Part shown: positions 1 through 9,805 of the stretch, piece by piece
Numbering within the stretch: the first letter of the stretch is position 1
How the letters are laid out: each line of letters starts with the position of its first letter
From: Gammaproteobacteria bacterium
Lineage (GTDB): Bacteria > Pseudomonadota > Gammaproteobacteria > JAJDOJ01
Assembly (NCBI GenBank): GCA_026984215.1
Contig: JALSSO010000131.1
Coordinates: forward strand, 30,475 to 94,474
Direction of reading: 5' to 3'
DNA length: 64,000 nucleotides
Made by a program: the position numbers and the translations under genes
The notes under the pieces: generated by a model
What the model saw: the letters and a program-made list of their open reading frames with translations, nothing else
Databases searched by the model: none
What the model was told of the DNA's origin: nothing

Positions 1-1
1 G

Positions 2-2371
2 CATTTCGACCACGCACACTGGCCCGCGAGCCGCGCCGCGCTCGTGGCGGTCGTCCGCGAGCTGGCGCAGGCGGCCCGTGACGCAGGGATCGGGCTCACC
101 CTGGACGCCGAGGAAGCCACGCGCACCGAGCCGCTGCTCGACGTGTTCGAGGCGGTGTACCGAGATGCGGCGCTGCGCGACTGGGAAGGCCTGGGCCTGG
201 CGGTACAGGCGTATCAGAAACGGGCGCGGGGCATCCTCGAATGGGGCCGGGAACTCGCCGGGACGGGCCGGCGCCGGATCGCCTTGCGGTTGGTGAAGGG
301 GGCCTATTGGGACGCCGAGATCCGCGCTGCGCAGCGCAGGGGCCTGGACGGCTATCCGGTGTTCACCCGCAAGGTGGCCACGGACGTCTCCTTCCTGGCC
401 TGCGCCGCTTTCCTCCATGCCCATCCCCGCGCCTTCTTCGCCCAATACGCCACGCACAACGCCCATGCCGTGGCATGGATCCTGGCCCGTTACGGCCGGC
501 GGGGCGACTACGAGTTCCAGCGCCTGCACGGAATGGGCGAGGCCCTCTACGAGGCGGTCCGCGAGCTGCACCCGCAAGCCCCGCCGTGCCGGGTCTACGC
601 CCCCGTGGGCCCGCACCGAGACCTGCTCCCCTACCTGGTGCGCCGGCTCCTGGAGAACGGATCGAACCTGTCTTTCGTCAACCGGCTGGCCGAACCTGGC
701 GTCCCCGCGCGGGAGCTGGCCACGGACCCGACCGAGCGGCTGGAGCGCGTGGCATGCTCGGCCCATCCACGCATCCCCGCCCCGCGCGACTTGTATCTGC
801 CCGAGCGCAGGAATGCCGCGGGCCTGGACCTGAGCGATCCCCTGGAACGGGCGCGCGTGCTTGCCCGCTTGCGCGCGGCCGCCGCCGAGTCGCACGTGGT
901 CGCCGCCGGCGGGGCGGCGGCTCGTACGCTCCATAGCCCGGTGGACGGCGCCGTGCTGGGCACCGTGCGCCCCATGACCGACGCCGAGCTGCGGCCGGCG
1001 CTGGACCGAGCCGAGGCGGCCTTCGCCGAGTGGGACCGACTGCCGGTGGAACGGCGCGCCCGTTGCCTGGAGCGGCTGGCCGACCGGTTGGAGGCCGCCG
1101 CCCCGGAACTGGCGGCCCTCGTGGTCCGGGAAGGGGGGCGCTGCCTGCCGGATGCGCTGGAGGAGGTCCGCGAGGCCGTGGACTTCTGCCGCTACTATGC
1201 GGCCCAGGCCCGGCTCACCTTCACGCCCAGGGACCTGCCAGGCCCGGCCGGCGAGCGCAACCGCTGGGGGTTGCACGGACGCGGTGTGTTCCTCTGTGTG
1301 AGTCCCTGGAATTTCCCGCTTTCCATTTTCACGGGACAAGTGGCCGCCGCCCTGGTCTCGGGCAACACGGTGCTCGCCAAGCCGTCCTCGGCCACACCAT
1401 TGGTCGCTGCGGCGGTGGTGAACCACATGCACGCGGCCGGCATCCCGGCACCCGTGGTCCAGCAGGTCGTGGCCGGGAGAGACGCCGTAAGCGACCACCT
1501 CTTGGGCGACCCACGCATCGCGGGGGTCGCCATGACCGGATCCACGGACACGGCCTGGCACATCGCGCGCCGCCTCGCGGCCCGCAACGCCCCGATCGTC
1601 CCATTCGTCGCCGAGACCGGCGGCCTCAATGCGCTCATCGCCGACAGCTCGGCCCTGCCCGAGCAGCTCGTCGACGATGTGATCCGATCGGCCTTCAACA
1701 GCGCCGGCCAGCGCTGTTCGGCGCTGCGCATCCTGTTCGTACAGGACGAAACCGCAGACGAGGTCCTGCGCCTCCTGGCCGGAGCGATGGACATGCTGCG
1801 CGTAGGCGACCCCATGCGCATGGAAACGGATGTGGGTCCCGTCATCGACGCCCGCGCCCGAGAGGCCCTGGAGGGGTACATCCGCGATCTCGCGGCCCGG
1901 GCCCGCAGGATCCACGCCACACCGCTGCCACCGGACCTGCCCCCCGGCAGCTACGTGGCCCCCCACGCCTTCGAGCTGACGCGGGCGGACCTCCCCGCCA
2001 AGGAGGTGTTCGGCCCCATACTCCACGTGGTGCGTTTCGCCCGCGACCGGCTCGATGCGGTGATCGACTGGATCCATGCGACCGGCTACGGACTCACGTT
2101 CGGCCTACACAGCCGCCTCCCCTCCACCCGTCGGCGCGTGCTGGAGCGCGTGCGCGCGGGCAACCGCTACGTCAACCGCGATATGATCGGCGCGGTGGTC
2201 GGCGCCCAGCCGTTCGGCGGAGAAGGGCTCTCGGGCACCGGTCCCAAGGCGGGCGGTCCGCTCTATCTCCATCGTTTCGCCGTGGAGCGGGTGAGCACCG
2301 AAAACCTGGCCGCCGCCGGCGGCGACGTGGAACTCCTTGCGCTGGGCGACGAAGGCGATGAAAACACCTGA
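2..2371 (+). CDS. putA: Bifunctional proline dehydrogenase / P5C dehydrogenase PutA, C-terminal part (5' end outside window)
   Basis: The frame is open from base 2, so the start lies before the window; 789 residues are visible. PutA oxidises proline to glutamate in two steps. The first ~250 visible residues are the end of the FAD proline dehydrogenase barrel (ARYGRRGDYEFQRLHGMGE region, then the RLLENGSNLSFVNRL stretch). The rest is an NAD-dependent aldehyde dehydrogenase with the glutamate motif FVAETGG (about 1603) and the catalytic cysteine in FNSAGQRCS (codon near 1715). The protein ends about 30 residues after the ALDH domain, so no extra C-terminal domain is present. Whether an N-terminal ribbon-helix-helix repressor domain exists cannot be seen here. 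The family assignment is firm. Confidence 0.95.
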   Translation, partial: HFDHAHWPASRAALVAVVRELAQAARDAGIGLTLDAEEATRTEPLLDVFEAVYRDAALRDWEGLGLAVQAYQKRARGILEWGRELAGTGRRRIALRLVKGAYWDAEIRAAQRRGLDGYPVFTRKVATDVSFLACAAFLHAHPRAFFAQYATHNAHAVAWILARYGRRGDYEFQRLHGMGEALYEAVRELHPQAPPCRVYAPVGPHRDLLPYLVRRLLENGSNLSFVNRLAEPGVPARELATDPTERLERVACSAHPRIPAPRDLYLPERRNAAGLDLSDPLERARVLARLRAAAAESHVVAAGGAAARTLHSPVDGAVLGTVRPMTDAELRPALDRAEAAFAEWDRLPVERRARCLERLADRLEAAAPELAALVVREGGRCLPDALEEVREAVDFCRYYAAQARLTFTPRDLPGPAGERNRWGLHGRGVFLCVSPWNFPLSIFTGQVAAALVSGNTVLAKPSSATPLVAAAVVNHMHAAGIPAPVVQQVVAGRDAVSDHLLGDPRIAGVAMTGSTDTAWHIARRLAARNAPIVPFVAETGGLNALIADSSALPEQLVDDVIRSAFNSAGQRCSALRILFVQDETADEVLRLLAGAMDMLRVGDPMRMETDVGPVIDARAREALEGYIRDLAARARRIHATPLPPDLPPGSYVAPHAFELTRADLPAKEVFGPILHVVRFARDRLDAVIDWIHATGYGLTFGLHSRLPSTRRRVLERVRAGNRYVNRDMIGAVVGAQPFGGEGLSGTGPKAGGPLYLHRFAVERVSTENLAAAGGDVELLALGDEGDENT

Positions 2372-2398
2372 TACCCGTCGGGGGCGCCGCGCATCCGG

Positions 2399-2932
2399 AT
2401 GGCTTGCGGCTCCTTTCGGCGGCTTTCCGCGGCGGCGATGTTACGCGTGATCTTCCTTGCAACCCTGGGACTGGGCGTACTCGCCGTGGCCGGGCTGTGG
2501 CTCGCAGCCCGCACGGCGGGCCCGCAATCCAGGCCGGGGGTGTACCAGGGCCGGCTCGCCCCGTGCCCCACATCGCCCAATTGCGTATCCAGCCAGGCCG
2601 ATCCGCAAGACGCCCGACACTACGTCGCCCCCATCCCTTACACCGGCACGCGGGAAGCGGCCCGGCGCCGGCTGCTGGAGATCCTGCGGCACCGGCCCAG
2701 GACGCGCGTGGTGGAAGTCCTCCCCGACTATGTCCACGCCGAGGTGCGCTCGCGCCTGTTCGGCTTCGTGGATGACGTGGAGTTCTTGTTCGACGAGCAT
2801 GGCGAACGCATCCATGTCCGCTCGGCCTCGCGGGTGGGATATGGCGACTTCGGCGTCAATCGCAGGCGGATCCGCGAGCTGGCGCGGGCGTTCTCGCAAG
2901 ACGGTCCGGCGGTGCCCGCCTCCCCCCGCTAA
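2399..2932 (+). CDS. DUF1499 family protein with N-terminal membrane anchor
   Basis: A protein of 177 residues, or 164 if the internal ATG at 2438 is used. The N-terminus has a single hydrophobic segment ([24 protein letters not shown]), followed by the DUF1499 hallmarks [13 protein letters not shown], a middle [24 protein letters not shown] segment and a final [19 protein letters not shown]. It lies 27 bp after putA on the same strand and may be co-transcribed. The biochemical role of DUF1499 proteins is not established, and nothing here narrows it down. The likely location is the inner membrane or anchored in the periplasm. Confidence 0.8.
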   Translation: MACGSFRRLSAAAMLRVIFLATLGLGVLAVAGLWLAARTAGPQSRPGVYQGRLAPCPTSPNCVSSQADPQDARHYVAPIPYTGTREAARRRLLEILRHRPRTRVVEVLPDYVHAEVRSRLFGFVDDVEFLFDEHGERIHVRSASRVGYGDFGVNRRRIRELARAFSQDGPAVPASPR

Positions 2933-2982
2933 ATCCGCCGATACGGTCCGCTCACGTCACGGCGCGCCACCGCCGGGGACGG

Positions 2983-3810
2983 TCACCGCGGCTGCCACCC
3001 GCGTTGCGACCACGGACTGCACGGCTCCGCCGCCGGTCCGGACCACCGGGGCCGGTCCACCCGCCGCGCCGGGTGCTGCCGGTAGAAACGCCGCAGCTGT
3101 TCGTACACCGCTGGACACTCGGCCACCAGGACCTGCGGCGTCTCGAAAAAGGCCTCGCTCAGCACGGCGAAGAACTCCGCCGGGCTCTCGGCCCCGTAGG
3201 GATCGACGGGCGTGGCGTGGTGATGGGCGAGCCGGTGACGCAGGTGTCCGAACGCCTCGGAGAAGGTGCGTGTCCACATCTCGCGGGACATGTCCCGGTG
3301 CAGGGGCGGAAAACCGTTGGCCACACCGTTGCGCATATCCAGCTTGTGGGCGCACTCGTGCAGGATCACGTTGCCCCCGGGCCGGGGGTGGACGATCTCT
3401 TCCCAGGCCAGGATCAAGGGTCCCCGGCCCCAGGCTTCGCCGGCGAGCTCGCGCGGCCAGCGATGCACCACGCCGGCCTCGTCCACCTCCTCGTGCTCGG
3501 TCACGAAGGCCTCTGGATAGACCACCACCTCGTACCAGTCGTCGTACCAGTCCAGCCCCAGCGCCAGCACCGGGAGGCAGATTTGCGCCGCGATGTGGAC
3601 CCGCTCGCACCCCCCGAGCTCCAATCCACCCACGGCGGTGATCGCCTTCTCACGCAAGAAGCGTGCGGTCAGCGTCCGGAGCCGCGCCCGCTGCACCGGC
3701 CCCAGATGCGCCAGGGCCGTGACGCCGGCGGTGGCCCCCTGCCACGACGGGAACGGGATCCGGCCGCGGTGCAGCCGGCGAGCCCTCAAACGGCGGGCCC
3801 AACCGAGCAT
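2983..3810 (-). CDS. mtfA: MtfA-like M90 family zinc peptidase
   Basis: The ATG at 3810 gives 275 residues, close to the 265 of E. coli MtfA. The zinc site is visible as HECAHKLDM (residues 151-159, HExxH) with a downstream acidic segment, [15 protein letters not shown], around residue 208. In E. coli MtfA binds the Mlc repressor and so modulates the glucose PTS; no PTS gene or mlc is visible here, so the partner in this organism is unknown. The gene is divergent from rph with 66 bp between starts. A much longer open frame continues upstream across rph on this strand, but it has no family match and is a high-GC artefact. Confidence 0.85.
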   Translation of the reverse strand: MLGWARRLRARRLHRGRIPFPSWQGATAGVTALAHLGPVQRARLRTLTARFLREKAITAVGGLELGGCERVHIAAQICLPVLALGLDWYDDWYEVVVYPEAFVTEHEEVDEAGVVHRWPRELAGEAWGRGPLILAWEEIVHPRPGGNVILHECAHKLDMRNGVANGFPPLHRDMSREMWTRTFSEAFGHLRHRLAHHHATPVDPYGAESPAEFFAVLSEAFFETPQVLVAECPAVYEQLRRFYRQHPARRVDRPRWSGPAAEPCSPWSQRGWQPR

Positions 3811-3848
3811 GGGACGAAATATCCCGCAAGCCCGAGCTCTCGAGCCGA

Positions 3849-3854
3849 TATAAT
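3849..3854 (+). promoter_or_regulatory. Candidate -10 box (TATAAT) for rph-rdgB-hemW
   Basis: A perfect TATAAT followed by GCGCGC lies 22 bp before the preferred rph start. No recognisable -35 hexamer stands 16-18 bp upstream (GCAAGC at 17 bp). The same TATAATGCGCG string occurs before aroK, which supports a functional -10. Transcription would start near 3861. Confidence 0.4.
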
Positions 3855-3876
3855 GCGCGCTTTTCGGAGCATGGAC

Positions 3877-4601
<725 letters not shown>

Positions 4602-4605
<4 letters not shown>

Positions 4606-5216
4606 CCCATAAAGTCGTCCTCGCCAGCAACAATCCCGGCAAGCTGCGCGAGATCGCGCAGATCCTGGCCGATCTGGACATCGAGGTGGTGCCCCAGTCC
4701 GCTTTCGGCGTGGGCGAGGTGGCGGAGACCGGCCTCACCTTCGTGGAGAACGCCCTCATCAAGGCGCGCCACGCCGCCGAAGTGACGCGGCTGCCCGCCA
4801 TCGCCGACGACTCGGGCATCGAGGTGGACGCCCTCGACGGTCGGCCGGGCATCTATTCGGCCCGCTACGCCGGACCCGAGGCCAGCGACGAGGACAACAA
4901 CGCCAAACTGCTGCGCGAGTTGGAGGGTGTGCCCGAGGACCGGCGCACGGCGCGCTACCAGGCGGTCATCGTCTACCTGCGCCATGCGCGGGACCCCACC
5001 CCGATCCTGTGCACGGGCAGTTGGGAGGGCCGGATCCTCACCGCGCCACGTGGCAGGCACGGCTTCGGCTACGACCCGCTGTTCTGGGTGCCCACCCATG
5101 GGTGCGCCTCGGCCGAGCTGGACCCGGCCGAGAAGAACCGCATCAGCCACCGGGCCCAGGCGCTAGCCTGCCTCAAGGCCGAACTCGAAAAGCGCCGGGC
5201 GCGTGGCCGAGACTGA
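4602..5216 (+). CDS. rdgB: dITP/XTP pyrophosphatase (Ham1/RdgB)
   Basis: Hydrolyses dITP and XTP to monophosphates and keeps deaminated purines out of DNA. The protein has 204 residues. It shows the opening [12 protein letters not shown], the metal/substrate motifs [15 protein letters not shown] and [28 protein letters not shown], and the C-terminal [11 protein letters not shown] followed by [17 protein letters not shown]. The start ATG overlaps the rph stop by 4 bp and the end overlaps hemW by 14 bp. The order rph-rdgB-hemW is a common gammaproteobacterial cluster. Confidence 0.95.
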
Positions 5217-6378
5217 GCCGCCGCGCCGTTTCCCGGCGCCACTGCCACTCGGGCTCTACGTGCACTTGCCCTGGTGCGTGCGCAAATGCCCCTATTGCGA
5301 CTTCAACTCCCACCCGCTGCGGCACGAGATTCCCGAGGCGGCCTACATCGACGCCTTGCTGCGCGAGGCCGCACGCCGCAGGAACGACGTCCCAGGTCGC
5401 ACGGTCGGCACGGTGTTCATCGGAGGGGGCACGCCCAGCCTGTTCAGCCCGCAGGCCATCGGCCGGCTCTTGGATGGCCTGGCGGCGCAGTTCACCATCG
5501 ACCCCGATGCCGAGGTCACCCTGGAGGCCAATCCGGGAACACTGGACAACACCCGCCTGGGCGGTTTTCGCGCTGCGGGCGTCAATCGCCTGTCCCTGGG
5601 CGTTCAGAGCTTCAACGACCGGCTGCTGCGCGCCATCGGACGTATTCACGACGCCCAGCAGGCCCTGGATGCGGTGCTCGCCGCGCGCCGAGCCGGTTTC
5701 GATCATCTCAATCTGGACCTCATGTACGGACTGCCGGGCCAGACGGTGGCGCAGGCCGGCGGCGATCTGGCCACGGCCATCGCCCTGGCCCCGGAACATC
5801 TTTCCTGGTACCAGCTCACCATCGAACCCGACACGGCCTTCGGAGCCCGGCCGCCACCCTTGCCCGACGACGAGCAGCGTTGGGCGATGCAAGAGGAAGG
5901 TCAGGGCAGGCTCGCGGCGGCCGGCTATACTCAGTACGAGGTCTCGGCACATGCCCGTCCGGGCCGACGCTGCCGGCACAACGAAAACTACTGGTGCTAT
6001 GGCGACTACCTGGGCCTGGGCGCGGGGGCGCACGGCAAGCTGACGGACCGGGCCGCCGCGCGCATCGTCCGGACCCGCAATCACCGTTCCCCGGCGCGTT
6101 ACATGGAACGCATGCAGGACGCCGTGGAATACGATGAACGATGGCAGGTGAGCCGCGGGGATTCGGTCTTCGAGTTCGCGCTCAATGCACTGCGGCTCGT
6201 GGAAGGCTTCGAGATGCGCCTGTTCGAGGAACGCACGGGGCTGGAACGCGACACGCTCGCGGCGGCGCTGGAAGGCCCGCGCGAACGCGGCCTGATCGCG
6301 GTGCATGGCGATCGCGTCGTGCCGACCCCCCTGGGGAGACGCTTTCTGGACGACCTCGTCGCGAGCTTCCTGCCATGA
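5203..6378 (+). CDS. hemW: HemW, radical SAM heme chaperone
   Basis: A protein of 391 residues starting at GTG 5203 inside the end of rdgB. The radical SAM cluster is CVRKCPYC (C25, C29, C32). The motif HNENYWCYGDYLGLGAGAHG, including the HNxxYW stretch typical of HemW, is present in the second half, and an ELTIEPDTAF-like stretch (YQLTIEPDTAFG) precedes it. HemW proteins bind heme and deliver it to respiratory enzymes and are not coproporphyrinogen dehydrogenases. A true HemN is encoded separately at 25954, and the Cys pattern CxxxCxxC without the extra CxC cysteine separates the two. Confidence 0.93.
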   Translation: MAETEPPRRFPAPLPLGLYVHLPWCVRKCPYCDFNSHPLRHEIPEAAYIDALLREAARRRNDVPGRTVGTVFIGGGTPSLFSPQAIGRLLDGLAAQFTIDPDAEVTLEANPGTLDNTRLGGFRAAGVNRLSLGVQSFNDRLLRAIGRIHDAQQALDAVLAARRAGFDHLNLDLMYGLPGQTVAQAGGDLATAIALAPEHLSWYQLTIEPDTAFGARPPPLPDDEQRWAMQEEGQGRLAAAGYTQYEVSAHARPGRRCRHNENYWCYGDYLGLGAGAHGKLTDRAAARIVRTRNHRSPARYMERMQDAVEYDERWQVSRGDSVFEFALNALRLVEGFEMRLFEERTGLERDTLAAALEGPRERGLIAVHGDRVVPTPLGRRFLDDLVASFLP

Positions 6379-6397
6379 AATCCGGAGGACCGCCACC

Positions 6398-6595
6398 ATG
6401 TCCGCACTCGTCGAAGACGTCCTGATCGCCTGCCCGTACTGCGGTAGCCCGATGACCGTGGAGGCCGATTGCACGGGCGGAGACCAGCACTTCTACGAAG
6501 ACTGCCAGACCTGCTGCGCGCCCGTTCAGATCCGAATCCTGGTGGGAACCAACGGTGATCTGCTCGACCTCGTCGCCACGAGGGAAGATGAATAG
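6398..6595 (+). CDS. CPXCG motif-containing cysteine-rich protein
   Basis: A small protein of 65 residues with six cysteines: C12 and C15 in ACPYCGSP, C25, then C36, C39 and C40 in EDCQTCCAPV. The pattern is that of a zinc-ribbon-like family found in gammaproteobacteria without assigned function. A strong ribosome binding site (GGAGGA, 6384-6389) precedes ATG 6398, 19 bp after hemW. The end overlaps the next small gene by 8 bp, so both are probably translated from one message. Confidence 0.85.
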   Translation: MSALVEDVLIACPYCGSPMTVEADCTGGDQHFYEDCQTCCAPVQIRILVGTNGDLLDLVATREDE

Positions 6596-6836
6596 AAGCT
6601 ACACCCCCGTCTCCTGCGAGATCTACAGCCGCTACGAGCTGGCGATTCTGCATCGCGCCTGGCTACGCGTGCTTTGGCACGGCCGCCGCGGCCCCCGATT
6701 GGAACGGTTGTTACCGCTGGACCTGCGCACCCACCGCGGCGCCGAGTACCTGATCGCGCGCACGCCTGGGGGCGTTCCCCGCGTGATGCGTCTGGACAGG
6801 ATCCGCAACGCCGAGCCCATCGAGGCCGCCGAATAG
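6588..6836 (+). CDS. rof: Rho-binding antiterminator (Rof/YaeO family)
   Basis: A protein of 82 residues. It matches the Rof layout: YTPVSCEIYSRYELAILH at the N-terminus (compare the YQPINCDDYDNLELA start of E. coli Rof), a central variable basic stretch, and the closing GAEYLIARTPGGVPRVMRLDRI. E. coli Rof binds Rho and inhibits termination. The start ATG lies inside the end of the CPXCG gene, so expression is coupled. The assignment rests on my reading of conserved positions; similarity is moderate, but length and motif order agree. Confidence 0.7.
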   Translation: MNRSYTPVSCEIYSRYELAILHRAWLRVLWHGRRGPRLERLLPLDLRTHRGAEYLIARTPGGVPRVMRLDRIRNAEPIEAAE

Positions 6837-7067
6837 TCAGGTCCTCCACCGGGTCCCCACACATTCGGCCACCCACCGAAACGAACCCCCGTCATTCCAC
6901 GCCGCTCATTCCCGAGGGATCACGATCGCCGGCGGATCAAACCGTTTCTTCCCTCCACACCCAGGCTCGCCCCGCCCCTGGGGCCCCTCCGGATCCGGGA
7001 ATCCCCGGTGCAACCGCAGTTCATCAACAGATTTGTCCACAGGCCGTGGAATTGCCTCGAACCTCCT

Positions 7068-7601
7068 TCATGGACCGCGTGACAACACCAGCATGGCGAT
7101 CCCGTCGAACAACAGGCTGATCCCGATGAACAGGCCCACCAGCCAAGTGGCATCGAAGGGCCAGCCGCCGATGAAGATCAACGCCAGCAGCAGCGAGACC
7201 GCGCCACTGAACACGGTCCACCCCCAGCCCGGCATGGGCCGCAGACTGAGCCCGAAGACCACACCGGCAAAGCCGCTCAGCAAAAAATACACGATGAGCA
7301 ACAGACCCACGGCCGCCGCCCCCACGCCAGGGTAGAAGAGCAGCAACAGCCCCAGCGCGACCAGCACGAACGGCTTGACCCAGGCCACGCCCTCGTGCCT
7401 GTATCCCGTGGTCCACACCCCCCAGGCCCACAACGCGCCGGCGGCCAGCAGCAGTCCACCCGCCAGCCAGGCGAGTGTCACCGACAGGAGCTCCGGCAAC
7501 AGGACTCCCAGCAGGCCGAGCACCACGAAAACGATTCCCGTATTGCGCAGGCTACGGCGCATCGGCTCGTTCATCTCGATTTCCACGCGGCTGTAAGGCA
7601 T
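7068..7601 (-). CDS. hdeD: HdeD family (DUF308) membrane protein
   Basis: 177 residues, nearly all membrane-embedded: about six hydrophobic segments beginning with TGIVFVVLGLLGVLLPELLS, typical of the DUF308/HdeD fold. E. coli HdeD is linked to acid resistance at high cell density; that role is not shown by this sequence. The start at 7601 has GAGGAG 6 bases upstream. The gene is divergent from the coiled-coil gene at 7682. Its 3' side (6837-7067) contains no gene or hairpin that I can support. Confidence 0.8.
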   Translation of the reverse strand: MPYSRVEIEMNEPMRRSLRNTGIVFVVLGLLGVLLPELLSVTLAWLAGGLLLAAGALWAWGVWTTGYRHEGVAWVKPFVLVALGLLLLFYPGVGAAAVGLLLIVYFLLSGFAGVVFGLSLRPMPGWGWTVFSGAVSLLLALIFIGGWPFDATWLVGLFIGISLLFDGIAMLVLSRGP

Positions 7602-7669
7602 GACGGACTCCTCGAGGAAGGCTAGCGGGAGCGGGCTCACCCGCAAGGCTGATTGACGAGACAAAACGC

Positions 7670-7675
7670 TATAAT
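7670..7675 (+). promoter_or_regulatory. Candidate -10 box only 6 bp before the start codon at 7682
   Basis: TATAAT ends at 7675 and the ATG of the next gene begins at 7682. If this is the true -10, transcription starts at or next to the A of the ATG and the message is leaderless. There is no Shine-Dalgarno sequence between them. TTGACG at 7653-7658 is only 11 bp away and does not form a normal -35 pair. Confidence 0.4.
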
Positions 7676-7681
7676 GCCCGC

Positions 7682-8290
7682 ATGGGCCTGCCACATTCCA
7701 CCGTGCAGCGGATCCTTGAGGCCCCGGACGAGCACGCCCGGGCCGAGGCCGTCGTCGAGGCCCTGGAATTGATCGCGGAGCGGCTCCCGCCCGAGGATCT
7801 GCCCACCCGGCGCGACCTGTCTGAGACCGAGCTGCGGCTGCGCCTCGAAATCGAAAGAACCCGCGCCGACCTCACGGTCGAGATCGAGAAAAACCGCACT
7901 GAGATCGAGAAGATCCGCGCCGACCTCACCACCGAGATCGAGAAGGTCCGCGCCGACCTCACCGCCGAGATCGGGAAAAACCGCACCGAGATCGAGAAAG
8001 TCCGCGCCGACCTCGCCGCCGAGATCGGGAAAAACCGCACCGAGATCGAGAAGGTCCGTGCCGACCTCACCACCGAGATCGAGAAGGTCCGTGCCGACCT
8101 CACCACCGAGATCGAGAAGGTCCGTGCCGACCTCACCACCGAGATCGAGAAGGTCCGCTCCGATCTGCGCACCGAGCTGGGCGCCCGGATCGAGCAGACC
8201 CACACCAGCCTGTTGAAATGGAGCTTCTTGTTCTGGGTCAGTCAGATGGGAATGATCCTGGTGGTGATCTGGCGCCTGTCCGGCAACTGA
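7682..8290 (+). CDS. Repeat-built coiled-coil protein with C-terminal membrane segment (DUF1640/CCDC90-like)
   Basis: A protein of 202 residues. Residues ~1-50 form a short helical head (STVQRILEAPDEHARAEAVVEALELIAERL), residues ~55-175 are an uninterrupted charged coiled coil, and residues ~180-199 are hydrophobic (FLFWVSQMGMILVVIW). The coil alternates 11-residue units (VRADLTTEIEK) and 18-residue units (RTEIEKVRADLAAEIGKN), that is hendecads and hendecad-plus-heptad. At DNA level 8054-8152 is three exact 33-bp copies. Tail-anchored coiled-coil proteins of this type occur widely in proteobacteria, and their function is unknown. The gene stands alone between two minus-strand genes. Confidence 0.75.
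   Translation: MGLPHSTVQRILEAPDEHARAEAVVEALELIAERLPPEDLPTRRDLSETELRLRLEIERTRADLTVEIEKNRTEIEKIRADLTTEIEKVRADLTAEIGKNRTEIEKVRADLAAEIGKNRTEIEKVRADLTTEIEKVRADLTTEIEKVRADLTTEIEKVRSDLRTELGARIEQTHTSLLKWSFLFWVSQMGMILVVIWRLSGN
8054..8152 (+). repeat. Three exact 33-bp tandem repeats inside the coiled-coil gene
   Basis: Copies at 8054-8086, 8087-8119 and 8120-8152 appear identical and each encodes VRADLTTEIEK. Imperfect copies extend back to about 7890. The unit is a multiple of three, so gain or loss of a copy keeps the frame and only changes coil length. Confidence 0.9.
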
Positions 8291-8350
8291 ATTACCCCGT
8301 GGCGCGGCCGGGGAGCCCGACATCGCGGTGCGGGCCGACTCAACGGGCTG

Positions 8351-9793
8351 TCAATAGCCCACCGCCCTGAGACACAGCGCCATCAGCCCCCCCGGAAACA
8401 CGCCCAGGGCGAGCATGGCCAAGCCGTTGATACCCATGATCACCTGCGCATCCATGCCAGGCTGCACGGGATGCGACTCCTCGGGCTTGTCGAAGTACAT
8501 GTATTTGACGACGCGCAGATAGTAGAAAGCCCCGATGACCGAAAGCACCACGGCATACACGGCGATCCACACCTCGCCCACGTTCACGGCCGCCTGGATG
8601 ACCGCCAGCTTGGCGTAGAAACCCACGGTCGGCGGTATCCCCGCCATGGAAAACATGAGCAACAGCATCAGGAACGCCAGCCAGGGGTGGCGCTCATTGA
8701 GCCCCTTGAAGTCGTCGATGTGCTCCGGTTCGTAGCCCTGACGACTCATCAGCAGCAGCATGCCGAAGGCGCCCGCGGCCATGGCCGCATACACGATGGC
8801 GTAGAACATGGCTGCGGCATACCCCTCCTGCGTGCCCGCCATGACCCCGAAGAACAGGAAACCCACGTGCGATATGGTGGAATAGGCCAACATGCGCTTG
8901 ATGCGGCGCTGGGCGATGGCGATGATATTGCCCACCGCCATGGACAACACCAGCAGCACGGCGAGCAGCTGCCCCCAGTCGCCGGTGAGCGGCCCCAGAC
9001 TCTCGCTCAGCAGCCGCATGAGCATGGCGAAGGCCGCGATCTTGGGCGCCGAGCCGATGTACAGGGTGACCGACGTGGGTGCCCCGTCGTAGACGTCGGG
9101 AACCCACATGTGGAACGGCACGGCACCGAACTTGAACGCGATCCCCACCACCACGAACACCAAGCCGAACAGGGCGAAAGCCGAGCGCCCTTCCTCCTGG
9201 GAAAGGGCGTTGGCCACCGTGGCGATGTCCAGGGAGCCCACCGTGCCGTAGAGGACCGACATACCATAGAGCAGCATGCCCGAGGCCAGCGCGCCCAGCA
9301 CGAAATACTTCATGGCCGCCTCGCTGGCCGGGAGCGAATCGCGGAAGAAGGCCACCATGGCGTACTGGGAAAGTGCCAGCAACTCCAGACCCAGATAGAG
9401 GCTCACGAAGCTGTGCGCGGAGACCATGATCATCATGCCCAGCACGCCGAACAGCCCGAGCACGAAGTATTCGCCGCGGAACAGGCCACGATCCTTGAGA
9501 TACGGCCGGGAGTACAGGAAGACCGCCCCCGCCACCAGGTAGATGGCGCTCTTGAGCAGCACAGCCATCTCGTCCACCACGTAGTGGCCGCCGAAGGCCA
9601 GCGTGCGGCCGCCGTCATGACCCGCCACCGTGAACACCAAGGCGCCGGCCAGGGTCGCTTGCACCAGCCAGTAGGTGAGGTCACGCCGCGCCGCCGGCAC
9701 GAACAGATCGAACACCAACACGAAGCAGACCGCCCCGAGCATCCACAGCTCGGGCAGCGCCGCGGCCAGGTCGTTCCAGAGGGTGGATTGCAT
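8351..9793 (-). CDS. nuoN: NADH-quinone oxidoreductase subunit N
   Basis: A protein of 480 residues, the expected length, with about 14 transmembrane helices. NuoN is one of the three antiporter-like proton-pumping subunits of complex I in the inner membrane. The lysine-bearing helix region GIAFKFGAVPFHMWVPDVYDGAP and the discontinuous-helix region RRIKRMLAYSTISHVGFLFFG are visible. It is the last gene of the nuo operon and follows nuoM by 12 bp. Only 60 bp separate it from the convergent coiled-coil gene, with no clear terminator hairpin. Confidence 0.96.
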   Translation of the reverse strand: MQSTLWNDLAAALPELWMLGAVCFVLVFDLFVPAARRDLTYWLVQATLAGALVFTVAGHDGGRTLAFGGHYVVDEMAVLLKSAIYLVAGAVFLYSRPYLKDRGLFRGEYFVLGLFGVLGMMIMVSAHSFVSLYLGLELLALSQYAMVAFFRDSLPASEAAMKYFVLGALASGMLLYGMSVLYGTVGSLDIATVANALSQEEGRSAFALFGLVFVVVGIAFKFGAVPFHMWVPDVYDGAPTSVTLYIGSAPKIAAFAMLMRLLSESLGPLTGDWGQLLAVLLVLSMAVGNIIAIAQRRIKRMLAYSTISHVGFLFFGVMAGTQEGYAAAMFYAIVYAAMAAGAFGMLLLMSRQGYEPEHIDDFKGLNERHPWLAFLMLLLMFSMAGIPPTVGFYAKLAVIQAAVNVGEVWIAVYAVVLSVIGAFYYLRVVKYMYFDKPEESHPVQPGMDAQVIMGINGLAMLALGVFPGGLMALCLRAVGY

Positions 9794-9805
9794 GGATCGG
9801 TCCGC

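Noticed and set aside
2957..3610. Second minus-strand frame inside mtfA
   Set aside because: Overlaps the MtfA frame with its HExxH motif and has Arg/Gly/Pro-rich shadow composition.
7033..7041. TTGTCCACA as a DnaA box
   Set aside because: A single site with one mismatch, no cluster, no AT-rich unwinding region and no dnaA/dnaN genes.
7653..7658. TTGACG as -35 for the gene at 7682
   Set aside because: Only 11 bp from the TATAAT; normal spacing is 16-18 bp.
7890..8152. Repeat array considered as CRISPR
   Set aside because: Repeats are contiguous and in frame without spacers, and encode a coiled coil.
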